Below are positions 23,931-32,448 of a stretch of DNA of 36,501 nucleotides, one piece after another (the stretch's first letter is position 1; each line of letters begins with the position of its first letter). The translations under genes and the position numbers were made by a program. The DNA is from Acidimicrobiaceae bacterium (GTDB taxonomy: Bacteria > Actinomycetota > Acidimicrobiia > Acidimicrobiales > RAAP-2), in NCBI GenBank assembly GCA_013044405.1, contig JABEUR010000020.1, positions 1 to 36,501 on the forward strand. The letters are read 5' to 3'. The notes beneath the pieces are model-generated. The model did not search any database. It was not told where the DNA came from and saw nothing but the letters and a program-made list of their open reading frames with translations.

Positions 23931-25003
23931 ACGATGTGTCGGCGCCCAGCGTGAAGGGCCTTATTGATTCGACCATCAACGTCCTCGAAGTGCGTGAGCT
24001 GTCCGTGCACTTCGCGGGTCGGGGTCGCTGGCGCCACCGCCGCGAGGTCAAGGCGGTCGACGGCGTGTCCTTCGACATCGCCCAGGGCGAGATCCTCGCC
24101 CTGGTGGGCGAGTCGGGATGTGGCAAGTCGACGATCGCCCTGTCGGTCATGCGCCTACTGGTGCCCACCTCGGGACGGATCATCTCGGGAGGCGAAGACC
24201 TCGCTACCTTGCGCGGGCGCGCCCTGCGCCGAGCGCGCCGTCGCATTCAGATGATCTTCCAGGACCCCTTCGGCTCACTGAACCAGCGTCAGAGCGTCTA
24301 TGACACGGTGGTCGAGCCGCTCATCATCCACCAGCTCGGTGCCACGTCCCAGGAGCGGCGATCCATGGTGATGGACGCGCTCGACCTGGCCCACCTGCGC
24401 CCACCCGAGCGACTCGCCGAGGCGTACCCGCATGAGCTTTCGGGCGGGCAGCGCCAGCGCGTGGCCATCGCGTCGGCGATGGTGATGCGCCCTGAACTCG
24501 TGATCGCCGACGAGCCGGTGTCGATGCTCGACGTCTCGGCGCGCGCGGGGATCCTTCGGCTCATGATGGACCTTCGCGATCGTCTGGGCACCTCGTATCT
24601 GTTCATCACCCACGACCTCGCGGTGGCGTGGATGGTCGCCGATCGCATCGCCGTGGTGTACCTCGGGCGAATCGTGGAGATCGGCCCGGCCACCCAGATC
24701 GTGGACGAACCGGCGCATCCCTACACCAGGGCCCTGCTCAGCGTCTCGAGCGGCGAGGACATCGGCGCAGACGGTGCCGTGACCGACGTGCTGCCCGGTG
24801 AGACGCCTTCGGCGGCCAACGTACCGCCCGGTTGTCGTTTCCATCCGCGCTGTCCGCTCTTCGTCCAGCTCGGCGAACCGGCGATCTGTCGTAGCGAGGA
24901 TCCGGCGTTGAGGATCGTGCTCGCCCGACGTTCGAGCGCGTACGATCGCCCCCCGGGCGTGCACCAGAGCGCCTGCCACTTCGCCAATGAGGAGTCATCA
25001 TGA
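23927..25003 (+). CDS. Peptide ABC transporter ATP-binding protein, DppF type
   Basis: A 358-residue ATPase. Walker A is GESGCGKST, the Q-loop is IFQDPFGSLNQRQ, the signature is LSGGQRQRVAIA, Walker B is LVIADEPVSMLD and the switch His is in ITHDL. The C-terminal extension contains GCRFHPRCPLF. As in the DppF group, the Walker B tail reads PVSMLDVS rather than PTTALD. ATG 23927 overlaps the dppD stop by four bases; the frame upstream to 23807 is a shadow. Its stop overlaps the M20 peptidase ATG at 25000. Confidence 0.94.
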   Translation: MNDVSAPSVKGLIDSTINVLEVRELSVHFAGRGRWRHRREVKAVDGVSFDIAQGEILALVGESGCGKSTIALSVMRLLVPTSGRIISGGEDLATLRGRALRRARRRIQMIFQDPFGSLNQRQSVYDTVVEPLIIHQLGATSQERRSMVMDALDLAHLRPPERLAEAYPHELSGGQRQRVAIASAMVMRPELVIADEPVSMLDVSARAGILRLMMDLRDRLGTSYLFITHDLAVAWMVADRIAVVYLGRIVEIGPATQIVDEPAHPYTRALLSVSSGEDIGADGAVTDVLPGETPSAANVPPGCRFHPRCPLFVQLGEPAICRSEDPALRIVLARRSSAYDRPPGVHQSACHFANEESS

Positions 25004-26178
25004 GTCAAGCCAACCGCGAAGCACTGGTCAGCGCCGAAGAGGTCGTCGCCATGATCAGTGACCTCGTGCGCATCGAATCGGTCACCCCCTGGCTCGTGGA
25101 GGGCGGGGCCGGCGAGGCCGAGGTCGTGCGCTACTTCGCCAACTGGGTGGCGGACCTGGGCGTCGAGACCGAGATCCACGAGATCGAGCCCGGTCGGGTG
25201 AACTTCATCGCCACCCTTCGCGGCAGCGGCGCCGGCCCGACGCTGTTGTTGAACGCGCACTCTGACACGGTGGGCTACGCCGGTTGGCCCGACTCCGCAC
25301 TCCTTCCGCGCCTCGATGGCGATCGCCTCTACGGACTGGGAGCGGCCGACGACAAGGGGTGCTGCGCGATTGCGCTGCTGACGTTACGCCACCTCGCGCG
25401 ATCGGGCGCCGCGCTTCGAGGAGACCTCGTGGTGGCGTGCGTCGCCGATGAGGAGGGCGTCTCGATCGGCACCGAGCATCTGGTCACGACGATGACCCCG
25501 GACTACGCGATCGTCATCGAGGCCGACGCCCTGCCCAAGGTCGTCGTCGAACATCAGGGCTTCGGCTGGCTCGACGTCGTGGTCGAAGGTCGTGCCGCTC
25601 ACGGTTCGGCCCCCGAACAGGGGATTGACGCCATCGTCGGTTTGGCCGAGATCGTCAAGCTCATGCACGAATGGGACCTCGAGCACTTCGCCGGCGTTCC
25701 CACCCCGCGCAACGGGCGAACGGTCTTTCACACCGGCACGGTGCGCGGGGGCACCGACTACGCGACCTACCCGAGCCAGGCCGTACTGGGCATCGAGATC
25801 GGCACGCAGCCGGGTGAGACGATGGCCGACCGGGTCTGCGAGATCGAGGACATCATCGAGGTCGTGGCAAAGAAGATGCCCGGGCTACGCGGCGAGGTGC
25901 GCATTCGCCTCGAGCGTGAGCCGTTCCTCGCCCAAGGTCACGAGGCACTGCTCGAGAGTCTGAACCGCGCGGCGCGTCGACACATGGGCACCGACCTCGA
26001 ACCGGTCGGGATGAACGCCTGGACCGACGCCGCGCTCATGCAGGCGGCGGGCACGCCGACGGTGATGCTCGGTCCGCTCGGGGGCAACTTCCACAGTCCC
26101 GACGAATGGGTGTCGATCCCCGACGTGATAGCGACCGTGGGCATCCTCGTCGACGCCGCACGAGAACTGCTGTCGTGA
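25000..26178 (+). CDS. M20 family metallopeptidase (ArgE/DapE/CPG2-like)
   Basis: A 392-residue di-zinc amidohydrolase. Metal ligands are His87 and Asp89 in NAHSDTVG, Asp117 in GAADDKG, and Glu151-Glu152 in ADEEGVSIG (catalytic base and metal ligand), followed by IEADA. The dimerisation lid is at about 185-295, starting EHQGFGWLDVVVEGRAAHGS. HSPDEWVSI near the end gives the last metal His. Substrates in this family include N-acyl amino acids, succinyl-diaminopimelate and dipeptides. In an operon with a peptide importer it probably trims imported peptides or acyl-amino acids in the cytoplasm. Confidence 0.9.
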   Translation: MSQANREALVSAEEVVAMISDLVRIESVTPWLVEGGAGEAEVVRYFANWVADLGVETEIHEIEPGRVNFIATLRGSGAGPTLLLNAHSDTVGYAGWPDSALLPRLDGDRLYGLGAADDKGCCAIALLTLRHLARSGAALRGDLVVACVADEEGVSIGTEHLVTTMTPDYAIVIEADALPKVVVEHQGFGWLDVVVEGRAAHGSAPEQGIDAIVGLAEIVKLMHEWDLEHFAGVPTPRNGRTVFHTGTVRGGTDYATYPSQAVLGIEIGTQPGETMADRVCEIEDIIEVVAKKMPGLRGEVRIRLEREPFLAQGHEALLESLNRAARRHMGTDLEPVGMNAWTDAALMQAAGTPTVMLGPLGGNFHSPDEWVSIPDVIATVGILVDAARELLS

Positions 26179-27908
26179 GCGTTTCAACGCGCCAGCAGCG
26201 AGCCCAGTTCGCCAGTGAGACGCTGGCGTCACTTGGACAGTTGGTCGAAGACGCCACCGCACACTTCTCGATGCCTGGCGGGGTGATCAGCGTGGTGGAC
26301 CGTGGGGGAATCCTCGACGAACTGAGCTTCGGTCTGGCCAATGTGGAGTGTTCGACGCCGATGGACCCGCGATATCGATTCGAGATCGGTTCGATCAGCA
26401 AGCTGTTCACGTCACTCGTAGTCAATCGACTGGTCGACGAGGGGCGACTGGACCTCGACGAGACGCTCGCTCAAATCTTCGAGTGGGTCGACGCCTCGAG
26501 TGGGCTGGGGCGCGTCAGCGTTCGTCGGCTCTTGAACCACACGTCGGGGATGAGCGTCGGTGCCGACACCCTCGCCGACGACGCGGGCGAAGTCTGGCAT
26601 TCGCGCCACTGCGTCGTGGCGCCCGACTCGCCGGCGCGCTTCCACTACTCGAACCTGGGCTACCTCGTTCTGGGCGAGATTGTTCGCGAGCGCAGCGGCC
26701 GGCGCCTCGCGGAGTTGGTGCGCGAGCAGTTCCTCGGTCCGCTCAAGATGGATCGAGCGCTCGCGGAGGTCAGCTTCGCCGACCAGGCGTCACTCGCCAC
26801 CGGCTACTGGCCCGCTCGGCCCGACCGGCCGTGGGCGCCGGGCGACCCCCTCAGCCCGGCGACGTTCTTCGAAGTGGACTCGGCCAGCGGTAACGTCGCC
26901 GCCACCAGTTCGGACATGGCCGCGCTCGTGGGGGCGCTGCTCGGGGCTGCGACGAACGATCCAGTCCTCGACGCTGAGGGCCGCGCGGTCATCTCGCGCG
27001 CGACGTTCGATCGCATCACCCAGGACCTGGCGCCCAGCGGCGAGCCGGTCTACCTCGCTGGCGGCGTGCGCGCCGTGGAGTCGAGCCGCTACGCCATGGG
27101 CATCAACGTCGAACAAGTCGGCGCACACCGGTGCGTGAGCCACGGCGGGGGGATGGTGGGCTACTCAACGTTCATGCTGGTCGACTGCACCGCTGAGTTG
27201 GGTGTGGTCGTGATGACCAACGCGAACGGGGATACCCTGGGCGCGCACCTACTCGCGCGCATCGTCCACGACGACGTGCTGCGACGCCTCGAACACGCGG
27301 AGCCAATCGCGCGAACGTCGCTCGACTTGAGCGTGCGCGCGGACAACGTCGCCGTCCATTGCGTGGAGCCGGGGACCTACTGGGGTGATGACTTCGAAGA
27401 GTCGCTCGAGGTGCTCGACGCACGCGACGGCGGGGCCATGCACGTGCGCTATCGCGCCTTGGAGGGTCGACTCTTCCATCTCCCCAACGGTCGCTTCGTC
27501 ACTGAGCATCCACAACTGCGCCGCTTCCACCTCGACTGGAGCGCCCACGACGCGAGCGCAGGCTTCACCTACGGACCCACGACCTTTCGACGCGCCGAGG
27601 GTCGCGAGACGAACGCCGCCTCGTTCAGCGCGCCACCCCACGCGCTCGTCGGGCACTATCGCAGTTTCTCGCCCTGGTATCCGGAGTTTCGCATCATCGA
27701 ACGCTCCGCCACGCTGCTCTTGGTGGCACCGGGGGGAGTCGAGGCCCCCAGCGACGAGGTCGTCCTGGTCGAGGTCGAACCGGGTGTCTATCGCGTGGGT
27801 GACGATCCATGGTTGCCCGAGCGTTTGATCGCGGGACCGGTGCGCGCTTCGCAGGTGGTGAGCGTGAACCGCGACGGATGTCTCTATTCACGCGTCTTTA
27901 GTCCCTGA
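26175..27908 (+). CDS. Serine beta-lactamase-fold hydrolase (D-aminopeptidase/esterase-like)
   Basis: A 577-residue protein with a class C beta-lactamase-type domain at about 20-360. The nucleophile Ser73 and Lys76 form SISK, the second motif is Tyr158-Ser-Asn160, and the third is His323-Gly-Gly-Gly in SHGGGMVGY. A C-terminal part of about 200 residues resembles the beta-rich extension of PbpX/D-aminopeptidase-like relatives. No signal peptide is seen, so it acts in the cytoplasm, which argues against antibiotic resistance and for cleavage of imported peptides or esters. D-amino acid peptides are plausible from the family. GTG 26175 overlaps the previous stop (GTGA); the stop is directly followed by the regulator's TTG start. 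Confidence 0.85.
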   Translation: MSVSTRQQRAQFASETLASLGQLVEDATAHFSMPGGVISVVDRGGILDELSFGLANVECSTPMDPRYRFEIGSISKLFTSLVVNRLVDEGRLDLDETLAQIFEWVDASSGLGRVSVRRLLNHTSGMSVGADTLADDAGEVWHSRHCVVAPDSPARFHYSNLGYLVLGEIVRERSGRRLAELVREQFLGPLKMDRALAEVSFADQASLATGYWPARPDRPWAPGDPLSPATFFEVDSASGNVAATSSDMAALVGALLGAATNDPVLDAEGRAVISRATFDRITQDLAPSGEPVYLAGGVRAVESSRYAMGINVEQVGAHRCVSHGGGMVGYSTFMLVDCTAELGVVVMTNANGDTLGAHLLARIVHDDVLRRLEHAEPIARTSLDLSVRADNVAVHCVEPGTYWGDDFEESLEVLDARDGGAMHVRYRALEGRLFHLPNGRFVTEHPQLRRFHLDWSAHDASAGFTYGPTTFRRAEGRETNAASFSAPPHALVGHYRSFSPWYPEFRIIERSATLLLVAPGGVEAPSDEVVLVEVEPGVYRVGDDPWLPERLIAGPVRASQVVSVNRDGCLYSRVFSP

Positions 27909-28703
27909 TTGGCATATCGTGTATGTGCCGGTGATGGCGCGACTCCAAAGGGGCTTGGGATCACACTCTACGAGAACACCATCGAATTCATTCGCAAGCT
28001 CATAGCGGACAACGGCCTGGTGCCGGGCGACCGACTCCCCTCCGAAGTGGAGATCGCCGCCATGGCCGGGGTCAGTTTGATGACGGTGCGTCGCGCGATG
28101 GCCGAACTCGTCGCGGTCGGTGCGCTCCAGCGCATCCAGGGCCGCGGTACCTTCATCCGCTCGAATCGGATCCAGACCGAGTCCACGATGATCGGTGGAC
28201 TCAAACAGACCCTGGCCCTTCAGGGCGTCTCGTTGGCGACGACGCTGATCTCGCTCGAAGAGGACAAGGCCGATGCCGAGCGCTCGAAGAAGCTGTCGAT
28301 CCCGCTCGGCACGGGAGTTTGGAAGATCGTGAGACTCCGGCGTTTCGACGACGTGCCCGCGGTGCGCGAGGTCGCCTACGTCCCGCGGATCCTCGCGCCC
28401 GACCTCGACACCCTGTTCTCGCCCGCCACGGAGTCGCTCTATGAGGTGCTCTCGAAGTTCTATGGCTTAAGCGAATCGCTCGAGGAGCAGACGCTCGTCG
28501 CGCGGCGTGCCTCACCGGCCGAAGCCGCCGATCTGCGACTCGGGGCCGGGGACTTCGTGATCGAGGTGACCGGAGTGTCGGTCACGGCGAGCGGTGCGGC
28601 GTTCGACAGCTTCGAGATGGTCTTCGTCCCGCACATGTTCGCCTTCCGTCTGCGCACCACGCCCACGGCCGATCCCGTGGAGTTCTCCAACCTCACTGAC
28701 TAG
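27909..28703 (+). CDS. GntR family regulator, HutC/UTRA subfamily
   Basis: A 264-residue regulator. A GntR winged helix at about 20-85 (LVPGDRLPSEVEIAAMAGVS, then TVRRAMAELVAVGALQRIQG and GRGTFI) precedes a UTRA ligand domain at about 105-250 (VWKIVRLRRFDDVPAVREVAYVP, ending FVIEVTGVSV; I quote only parts). UTRA domains sense small effectors such as amino-sugar phosphates or urocanate. The start is unclear: TTG at 27909 directly follows the upstream stop, whereas the conserved part starts near LYENTIEF at about 27967, and AAAGGGG at 27946-27952 has no standard in-frame start after it. It is last in the peptide operon and shares a CTAG with the convergent nagB stop. It probably controls one or both. 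Confidence 0.88.
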   Translation: MAYRVCAGDGATPKGLGITLYENTIEFIRKLIADNGLVPGDRLPSEVEIAAMAGVSLMTVRRAMAELVAVGALQRIQGRGTFIRSNRIQTESTMIGGLKQTLALQGVSLATTLISLEEDKADAERSKKLSIPLGTGVWKIVRLRRFDDVPAVREVAYVPRILAPDLDTLFSPATESLYEVLSKFYGLSESLEEQTLVARRASPAEAADLRLGAGDFVIEVTGVSVTASGAAFDSFEMVFVPHMFAFRLRTTPTADPVEFSNLTD

Positions 28704-29407
28704 GGTTCGCGCAGCAATTCGCCCGCCATCACGATCGTCAAGTCGTCGTGGTCGAGCACGTGGGTCGCGGGCACCATCGGATCGACGATGCCCGCGGCCA
28801 GCAGGTCGGCGACGCCGTGCTTGTTCGCACCCGTCACCAACATCAGCACGGATCGCGCGGCGCGCAGGTCGGCCAGGCCAATGGTGATCGCCCTCGTCGG
28901 ACGTTGTGACGGGGGGACATCGGGGAAGTTCGCGGCGACGGTGTCGGACGCGAGCGTCACGACGTGGGTGCGCGCTCGAGGGTCGTCGCCGGGCTCGTTG
29001 AAGCCGAGGTGGCCGTTTCGTCCCACTCCCACGATCGCCAGGTCGATCCCGCCGGCGCGCTCAATCGCCTCGTCGTAGGAGAGTGGGTCGCTCGAGGGAC
29101 TCAGCCTCTGGACCTCGGTGGCGTCGTTGAAGATGACTTCGCCCAGGTGTCGCTCCAGGAAGTCGATGAAACTTCCCACGGGGTAGGAGGGCAGGTCGCA
29201 GTATTCGTCGAGCATGAACACTCGGGCGCGCTCCAGGTTGAACGACCCCGCGCGGTGCGCCTTGCCCAGCACGTCATAGAGCCCGACAGGCGAGGAGCCC
29301 GTGGGCAGGGTCAGACTCAGCGAAGGGTTCTCACGGACCGCGAGTTGGACGATGCGCGAGGCGCTGCTTGCGAAATCATCGGACCCTTCGGTGGTGATGA
29401 GTTTCAC
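28700..29407 (-). CDS. nagB: Glucosamine-6-phosphate deaminase/isomerase family
   Basis: A 235-residue protein of the NagB family. LTLPTGSSPVGLYDVL is the phosphate loop, Asp67-Glu68 in FMLDEYCDLP matches the ring-opening acidic pair, and GVGRNGHLGFNEPG (about 128-141) carries the active-site His and Glu. E. coli NagB has Asp where Asn precedes Gly-His here; the short, non-allosteric homologues vary at that site. Expected reaction: glucosamine-6-phosphate to fructose-6-phosphate and ammonia, though another amino-sugar phosphate is possible. The GTG start has GGAGG (plus strand 29413-29417) 5 bases upstream. It is last in a three-gene minus operon, 12 bases after the kinase. Confidence 0.88.
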   Translation of the reverse strand: MKLITTEGSDDFASSASRIVQLAVRENPSLSLTLPTGSSPVGLYDVLGKAHRAGSFNLERARVFMLDEYCDLPSYPVGSFIDFLERHLGEVIFNDATEVQRLSPSSDPLSYDEAIERAGGIDLAIVGVGRNGHLGFNEPGDDPRARTHVVTLASDTVAANFPDVPPSQRPTRAITIGLADLRAARSVLMLVTGANKHGVADLLAAGIVDPMVPATHVLDHDDLTIVMAGELLREP

Positions 29408-29419
29408 ATGGTCCTCCAG

Positions 29420-30871
29420 TCAGTTCGACGCGTGGGGTGCGGAGTCGAGGTATCGGCGAGCCTTGCGCACGAGGAACTCGCGGTAGTGGTCATCGAGTTC
29501 GGGCAGTTCGCCCAGCGCCGTTGGTTCGTTGGGCATATCGCGGGCGTCTGCGCCACCCAGGCACTCGAGCGCGATGATCGCGGCCCCCTGCAGCGACGGG
29601 CTCTGACGCTCTAGAGCGAGCACCGGCACGCCGCAGAGCGCGCCCAGCAGTGACGCGCCCAGGTATCGGCTCTGCGCGCTCGCGACGCTGACGATTCGTT
29701 GGACGGGCTGGAACTGCGCGAGGTGCTCGATGCAGCGCAGCGTCTCGAAGGCGATACCTTCGTAGAGGGCGAGCGCGAGGTCCGCTCTGCTCGAGGCGAG
29801 ATGCAGCCCGTCTACGGAGCCGGACAGGTCGGTGCGCCAAATGGCCCCTTGCTCGCCACCGGCGAGGTAGGGGAAGAACAGGACTTCGTTGTGAGCGCCG
29901 TTGGGGTTCGTGTGGGCTAGGTCCTCGAGCTCGGCCGGATTGAGCTCGAGGAGTCTCGCCAGCCAGGCGACGGAAGAACCCGTGGCGAGCAGGTCCATCT
30001 CCACGCCGCGTTGGGACCACTCGACGAGCGGGGTCACCAGCATCTCGTCGCTACTGCGCGCGTCGCTTTCCAGGCGAGTCATGATCACCGTCGACGATCC
30101 GTCGATCACCGAGACGGCGTTGGCGAAGTGCGAGTCCACGAAGTGATGAGCGCAGACCGAATCGGCCGCCCCCACCACGACCGGCGTGCCCGGCGCTACT
30201 CCGGGCACCAAGAGCGCCCCGGCGCTGGTCAGCTCGGCGCTGAAGTGTGAGTCCACGACAGCGGGCAGCATCCGCTCGGGCACTCCCCACAGCTCGCAGA
30301 GTCGTGCGCTCCACGTCCCGGTCTCGATGTCGAAGCAGGCGAAGCCCGAGGCGGTCGATGGATCGGTCACGAGCTCGCCGGTGAGAGCGAAGTAGATGAA
30401 GTCCTTCGCCGAGAGCAGGGCAGCGGGAGAATAGGCTGCCTCGTCCGCGCGGCGCCGATGCATGGGCACGATGTATCGACCGTCGACCGGGGTGCCCGCG
30501 ATGGCGCGAACGAGCTGGCGGGCACTCGAATCGAGCAGCGAGTCGACCAGCGCGTCAGCTCGAGAGTCCTGCCAGGTGATGGCATTACCAATGACCTCGC
30601 TATCGGAGTCGAGGGCCACGAGAGTCGGCATCTGGGCGCTCAGGACGACGGCGGCGATGTCGAAGGAGCCACCCTCGAGCACCTGGAGGATCGCTGCGTT
30701 GATCGCTTGGAGCCAGTCGCTCGGACGCTGTTCAGCCATACCCGAGGCGTCACTGAGCGTCGCGTAACTGGAGGCCGCACTCGCGAGGGTGCGCATGCGT
30801 GCGTCAAAGACGCCGACCTTGACCCGCGAGGTCCCCAGGTCGACGGCGAGGACGTTGGCCGAGGAGCTCAT
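29420..30871 (-). CDS. FGGY family carbohydrate kinase
   Basis: A 483-residue kinase. The N-terminal FGGY domain opens with AVDLGTSRVKVGVFD (phosphate loop), then AVVLSAQMPTLVALD and ITWQDSRAD, which resemble xylulokinase and gluconokinase. The C-terminal domain has VVVGAADSVCAHHF, LFFPYLAGGEQGAIWRTDL and SVASAQSRYLGASLLGALCGVPV. The sugar substrate cannot be assigned. ATG 30871 follows the aminotransferase stop by 19 bases; the frame is open to 31090, but that part shadows the aminotransferase. Its place between an aminotransferase and nagB suggests phosphorylation of an amino sugar or sugar in the same path (inference). Confidence 0.88.
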   Translation of the reverse strand: MSSSANVLAVDLGTSRVKVGVFDARMRTLASAASSYATLSDASGMAEQRPSDWLQAINAAILQVLEGGSFDIAAVVLSAQMPTLVALDSDSEVIGNAITWQDSRADALVDSLLDSSARQLVRAIAGTPVDGRYIVPMHRRRADEAAYSPAALLSAKDFIYFALTGELVTDPSTASGFACFDIETGTWSARLCELWGVPERMLPAVVDSHFSAELTSAGALLVPGVAPGTPVVVGAADSVCAHHFVDSHFANAVSVIDGSSTVIMTRLESDARSSDEMLVTPLVEWSQRGVEMDLLATGSSVAWLARLLELNPAELEDLAHTNPNGAHNEVLFFPYLAGGEQGAIWRTDLSGSVDGLHLASSRADLALALYEGIAFETLRCIEHLAQFQPVQRIVSVASAQSRYLGASLLGALCGVPVLALERQSPSLQGAAIIALECLGGADARDMPNEPTALGELPELDDHYREFLVRKARRYLDSAPHASN

Positions 30872-30890
30872 CACTGCAACGTAGGCGCCT

Positions 30891-32246
30891 CTACGCCGCG
30901 ACGCTGCGCGCGAGCACTGCGTCGAGACTCTCGTCCGCGCGTTCGAGCGTGTCGGCGATGTCTTGATCGCTGTGGGCGAAGGAGAGGAAGAGGTTCTCGA
31001 GGTGGCCCGGATGGAACAGCACGCCGCGGTCGAGCATCTCCTCCCACCAGATGCGAAATACGTCGCCACGACTGTGTCGCGCGGCGTCACGATAGTTCTG
31101 GATCGGCGAGTCGGAGAACCAGACTTGGTACACCGGCCCCACCCCCACGACCGAACCTTCGATGGACTTCTCGACCATGAGTTGGGCGAGCCCTTCGCGA
31201 AGTTGGTCCGAGCGCCGATAGAGATCGGCGTAGGAGGCTTCGTCCTTCAAATACTTGAGCGACGCCAACGCCGAGGAGATCGCGATCGTGTTGCCCGAGT
31301 AGGTGCCGGCGATCGATACCCGCCCGTCGCTGGCCAGGTCCATGACCTCGCGGCGACCACCCAGGGCCGCCACCGGGAATCCGCCGCCCAGACCCTTGGC
31401 CATGACGGTGAGGTCCGGCGTGACGTTGAAGACCTGCTGAGCTCCGCCGCGCGCGATTCGAAATCCCGTGATCACCTCGTCGAAGATCAAGAGTGCTCCG
31501 TGGCGCGCCGTGATCTCGCGAAGCCCCTCGAGGTATCCCGCGTTGGGCAGGATGCAACCGGTGTTGCACATAATGGGTTCGGTGATCAGTGCCGCAATCT
31601 CTCCGGGGTTCTCGTCGAAGATCCGTTCGATCATCGCGAGGTCGTTCCACTGGGCGATGACGAGCGAGTCACCCATTTCGTGGGGGACACCGGGACCCTG
31701 GGCAAGCGCGACTGGACGCGCGTCGCTGCCAGCGAGTGCGAGGTCGGGATGCTTGGACCAGTAGATGCCGTCGGAGAACCCGTGGTACTGGCCCTCGAAT
31801 CGTATGACCTTGGTGCGCCCGGTGTAGGCGCGCGCGAGACGAAGGCTGTAGAGCACTCCCTCGGTCCCGCTGTTCACTACGCGAACCGTGTCGACGCTCG
31901 GTATGGCCTCGACGATGGCCTCGGCGAGTTCGATCTCGGCTTCGGTCGGCAGCGCGAAGACCGTACCGGTGCTCTCGATGCGTTGTGAGACCGCACGGGT
32001 CACGCGTTCTGGTCGATGACCGAGGAGCATCGGGCCCAAGCCGAGTAGATAATCGATGTACTCGTTGCCGTCGACGTCGACCAACCGCGAACCGGTGCCG
32101 TGATCGACGAAGATCGGGTGAGGCTCCCAGCCCGAGAACGCTGCGCGCGCCGTACTGTTGACGCCGCCGGGGATGACCTTGAGGGCTTTTGCGTAGAGTT
32201 CGAAAGACTTGGAGTAGCGCTCTGGATGGATGAAGTCTCGTGTCAT
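30891..32246 (-). CDS. Class III PLP aminotransferase, glutamate-1-semialdehyde aminomutase-like
   Basis: A 451-residue fold-type I enzyme. VIPGGVNSTARAAF and the early DVDGNEYIDYLLGLGPMLLG match GSA-aminomutase-like aminotransferases. Other motifs are NSGTEGV, EGQYHGFSDG, Glu223 in ITEPIM, PLP-nitrogen Asp256 in IFDEVITGFR and PLP Lys284 in MAKGLGGGFPVAALGG. It is unlikely to be the haem-pathway HemL, because the context is catabolic and the sequence departs from HemL around the lysine. It probably transaminates an amino acid, amine or amino sugar. AGGGGT precedes the ATG. It is the first gene of the minus operon with the kinase and nagB, behind a palindromic promoter. Confidence 0.87.
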   Translation of the reverse strand: MTRDFIHPERYSKSFELYAKALKVIPGGVNSTARAAFSGWEPHPIFVDHGTGSRLVDVDGNEYIDYLLGLGPMLLGHRPERVTRAVSQRIESTGTVFALPTEAEIELAEAIVEAIPSVDTVRVVNSGTEGVLYSLRLARAYTGRTKVIRFEGQYHGFSDGIYWSKHPDLALAGSDARPVALAQGPGVPHEMGDSLVIAQWNDLAMIERIFDENPGEIAALITEPIMCNTGCILPNAGYLEGLREITARHGALLIFDEVITGFRIARGGAQQVFNVTPDLTVMAKGLGGGFPVAALGGRREVMDLASDGRVSIAGTYSGNTIAISSALASLKYLKDEASYADLYRRSDQLREGLAQLMVEKSIEGSVVGVGPVYQVWFSDSPIQNYRDAARHSRGDVFRIWWEEMLDRGVLFHPGHLENLFLSFAHSDQDIADTLERADESLDAVLARSVAA

Positions 32247-32262
32247 AGTAACCCCTAAGTCT

Positions 32263-32302
32263 TTATAATGACATAATAACTATAGCACGTGATGGACATC
32301 AA
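32263..32302 (-). promoter_or_regulatory. Promoter and palindrome before the aminotransferase-kinase-nagB operon
   Basis: On the minus strand, TTGATG (plus 32297-32302) and TATTAT (plus 32273-32278) are spaced 18 bases. The -10 lies in the near-perfect palindrome TTATTATGTCATTATAA (plus 32263-32279, one mismatch per arm). Just beyond it is the word TCTTTATAATG (plus 32260-32270), also found at the peptide operon promoter. No gene is seen in the rest of 32303-32448. Confidence 0.55.
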
Positions 32303-32448
32303 GTGAGCATGGGTCATGCGGGCTTCACAAGATTCGTCGTCTGCAACAGTCGTCGCGCAGCCATGCAGGGAGCCGGAGCTGCGACGATGACCCATTCGAC
32401 GAATGCTACGGGTCCTACGAGGGCGGCTCTCGAAGCAAGAATGTCCGG

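Noticed and set aside
26175..27908. Antibiotic-resistance beta-lactamase
   Set aside because: The SxxK, YxN and HxG motifs fit, but there is no signal peptide and the gene is embedded in a peptide transport operon, so a peptidase or esterase role is more likely.
30891..32246. HemL (haem biosynthesis glutamate-1-semialdehyde aminomutase)
   Set aside because: No haem genes nearby, co-transcribed with a sugar kinase and nagB, and the lysine region differs from HemL.
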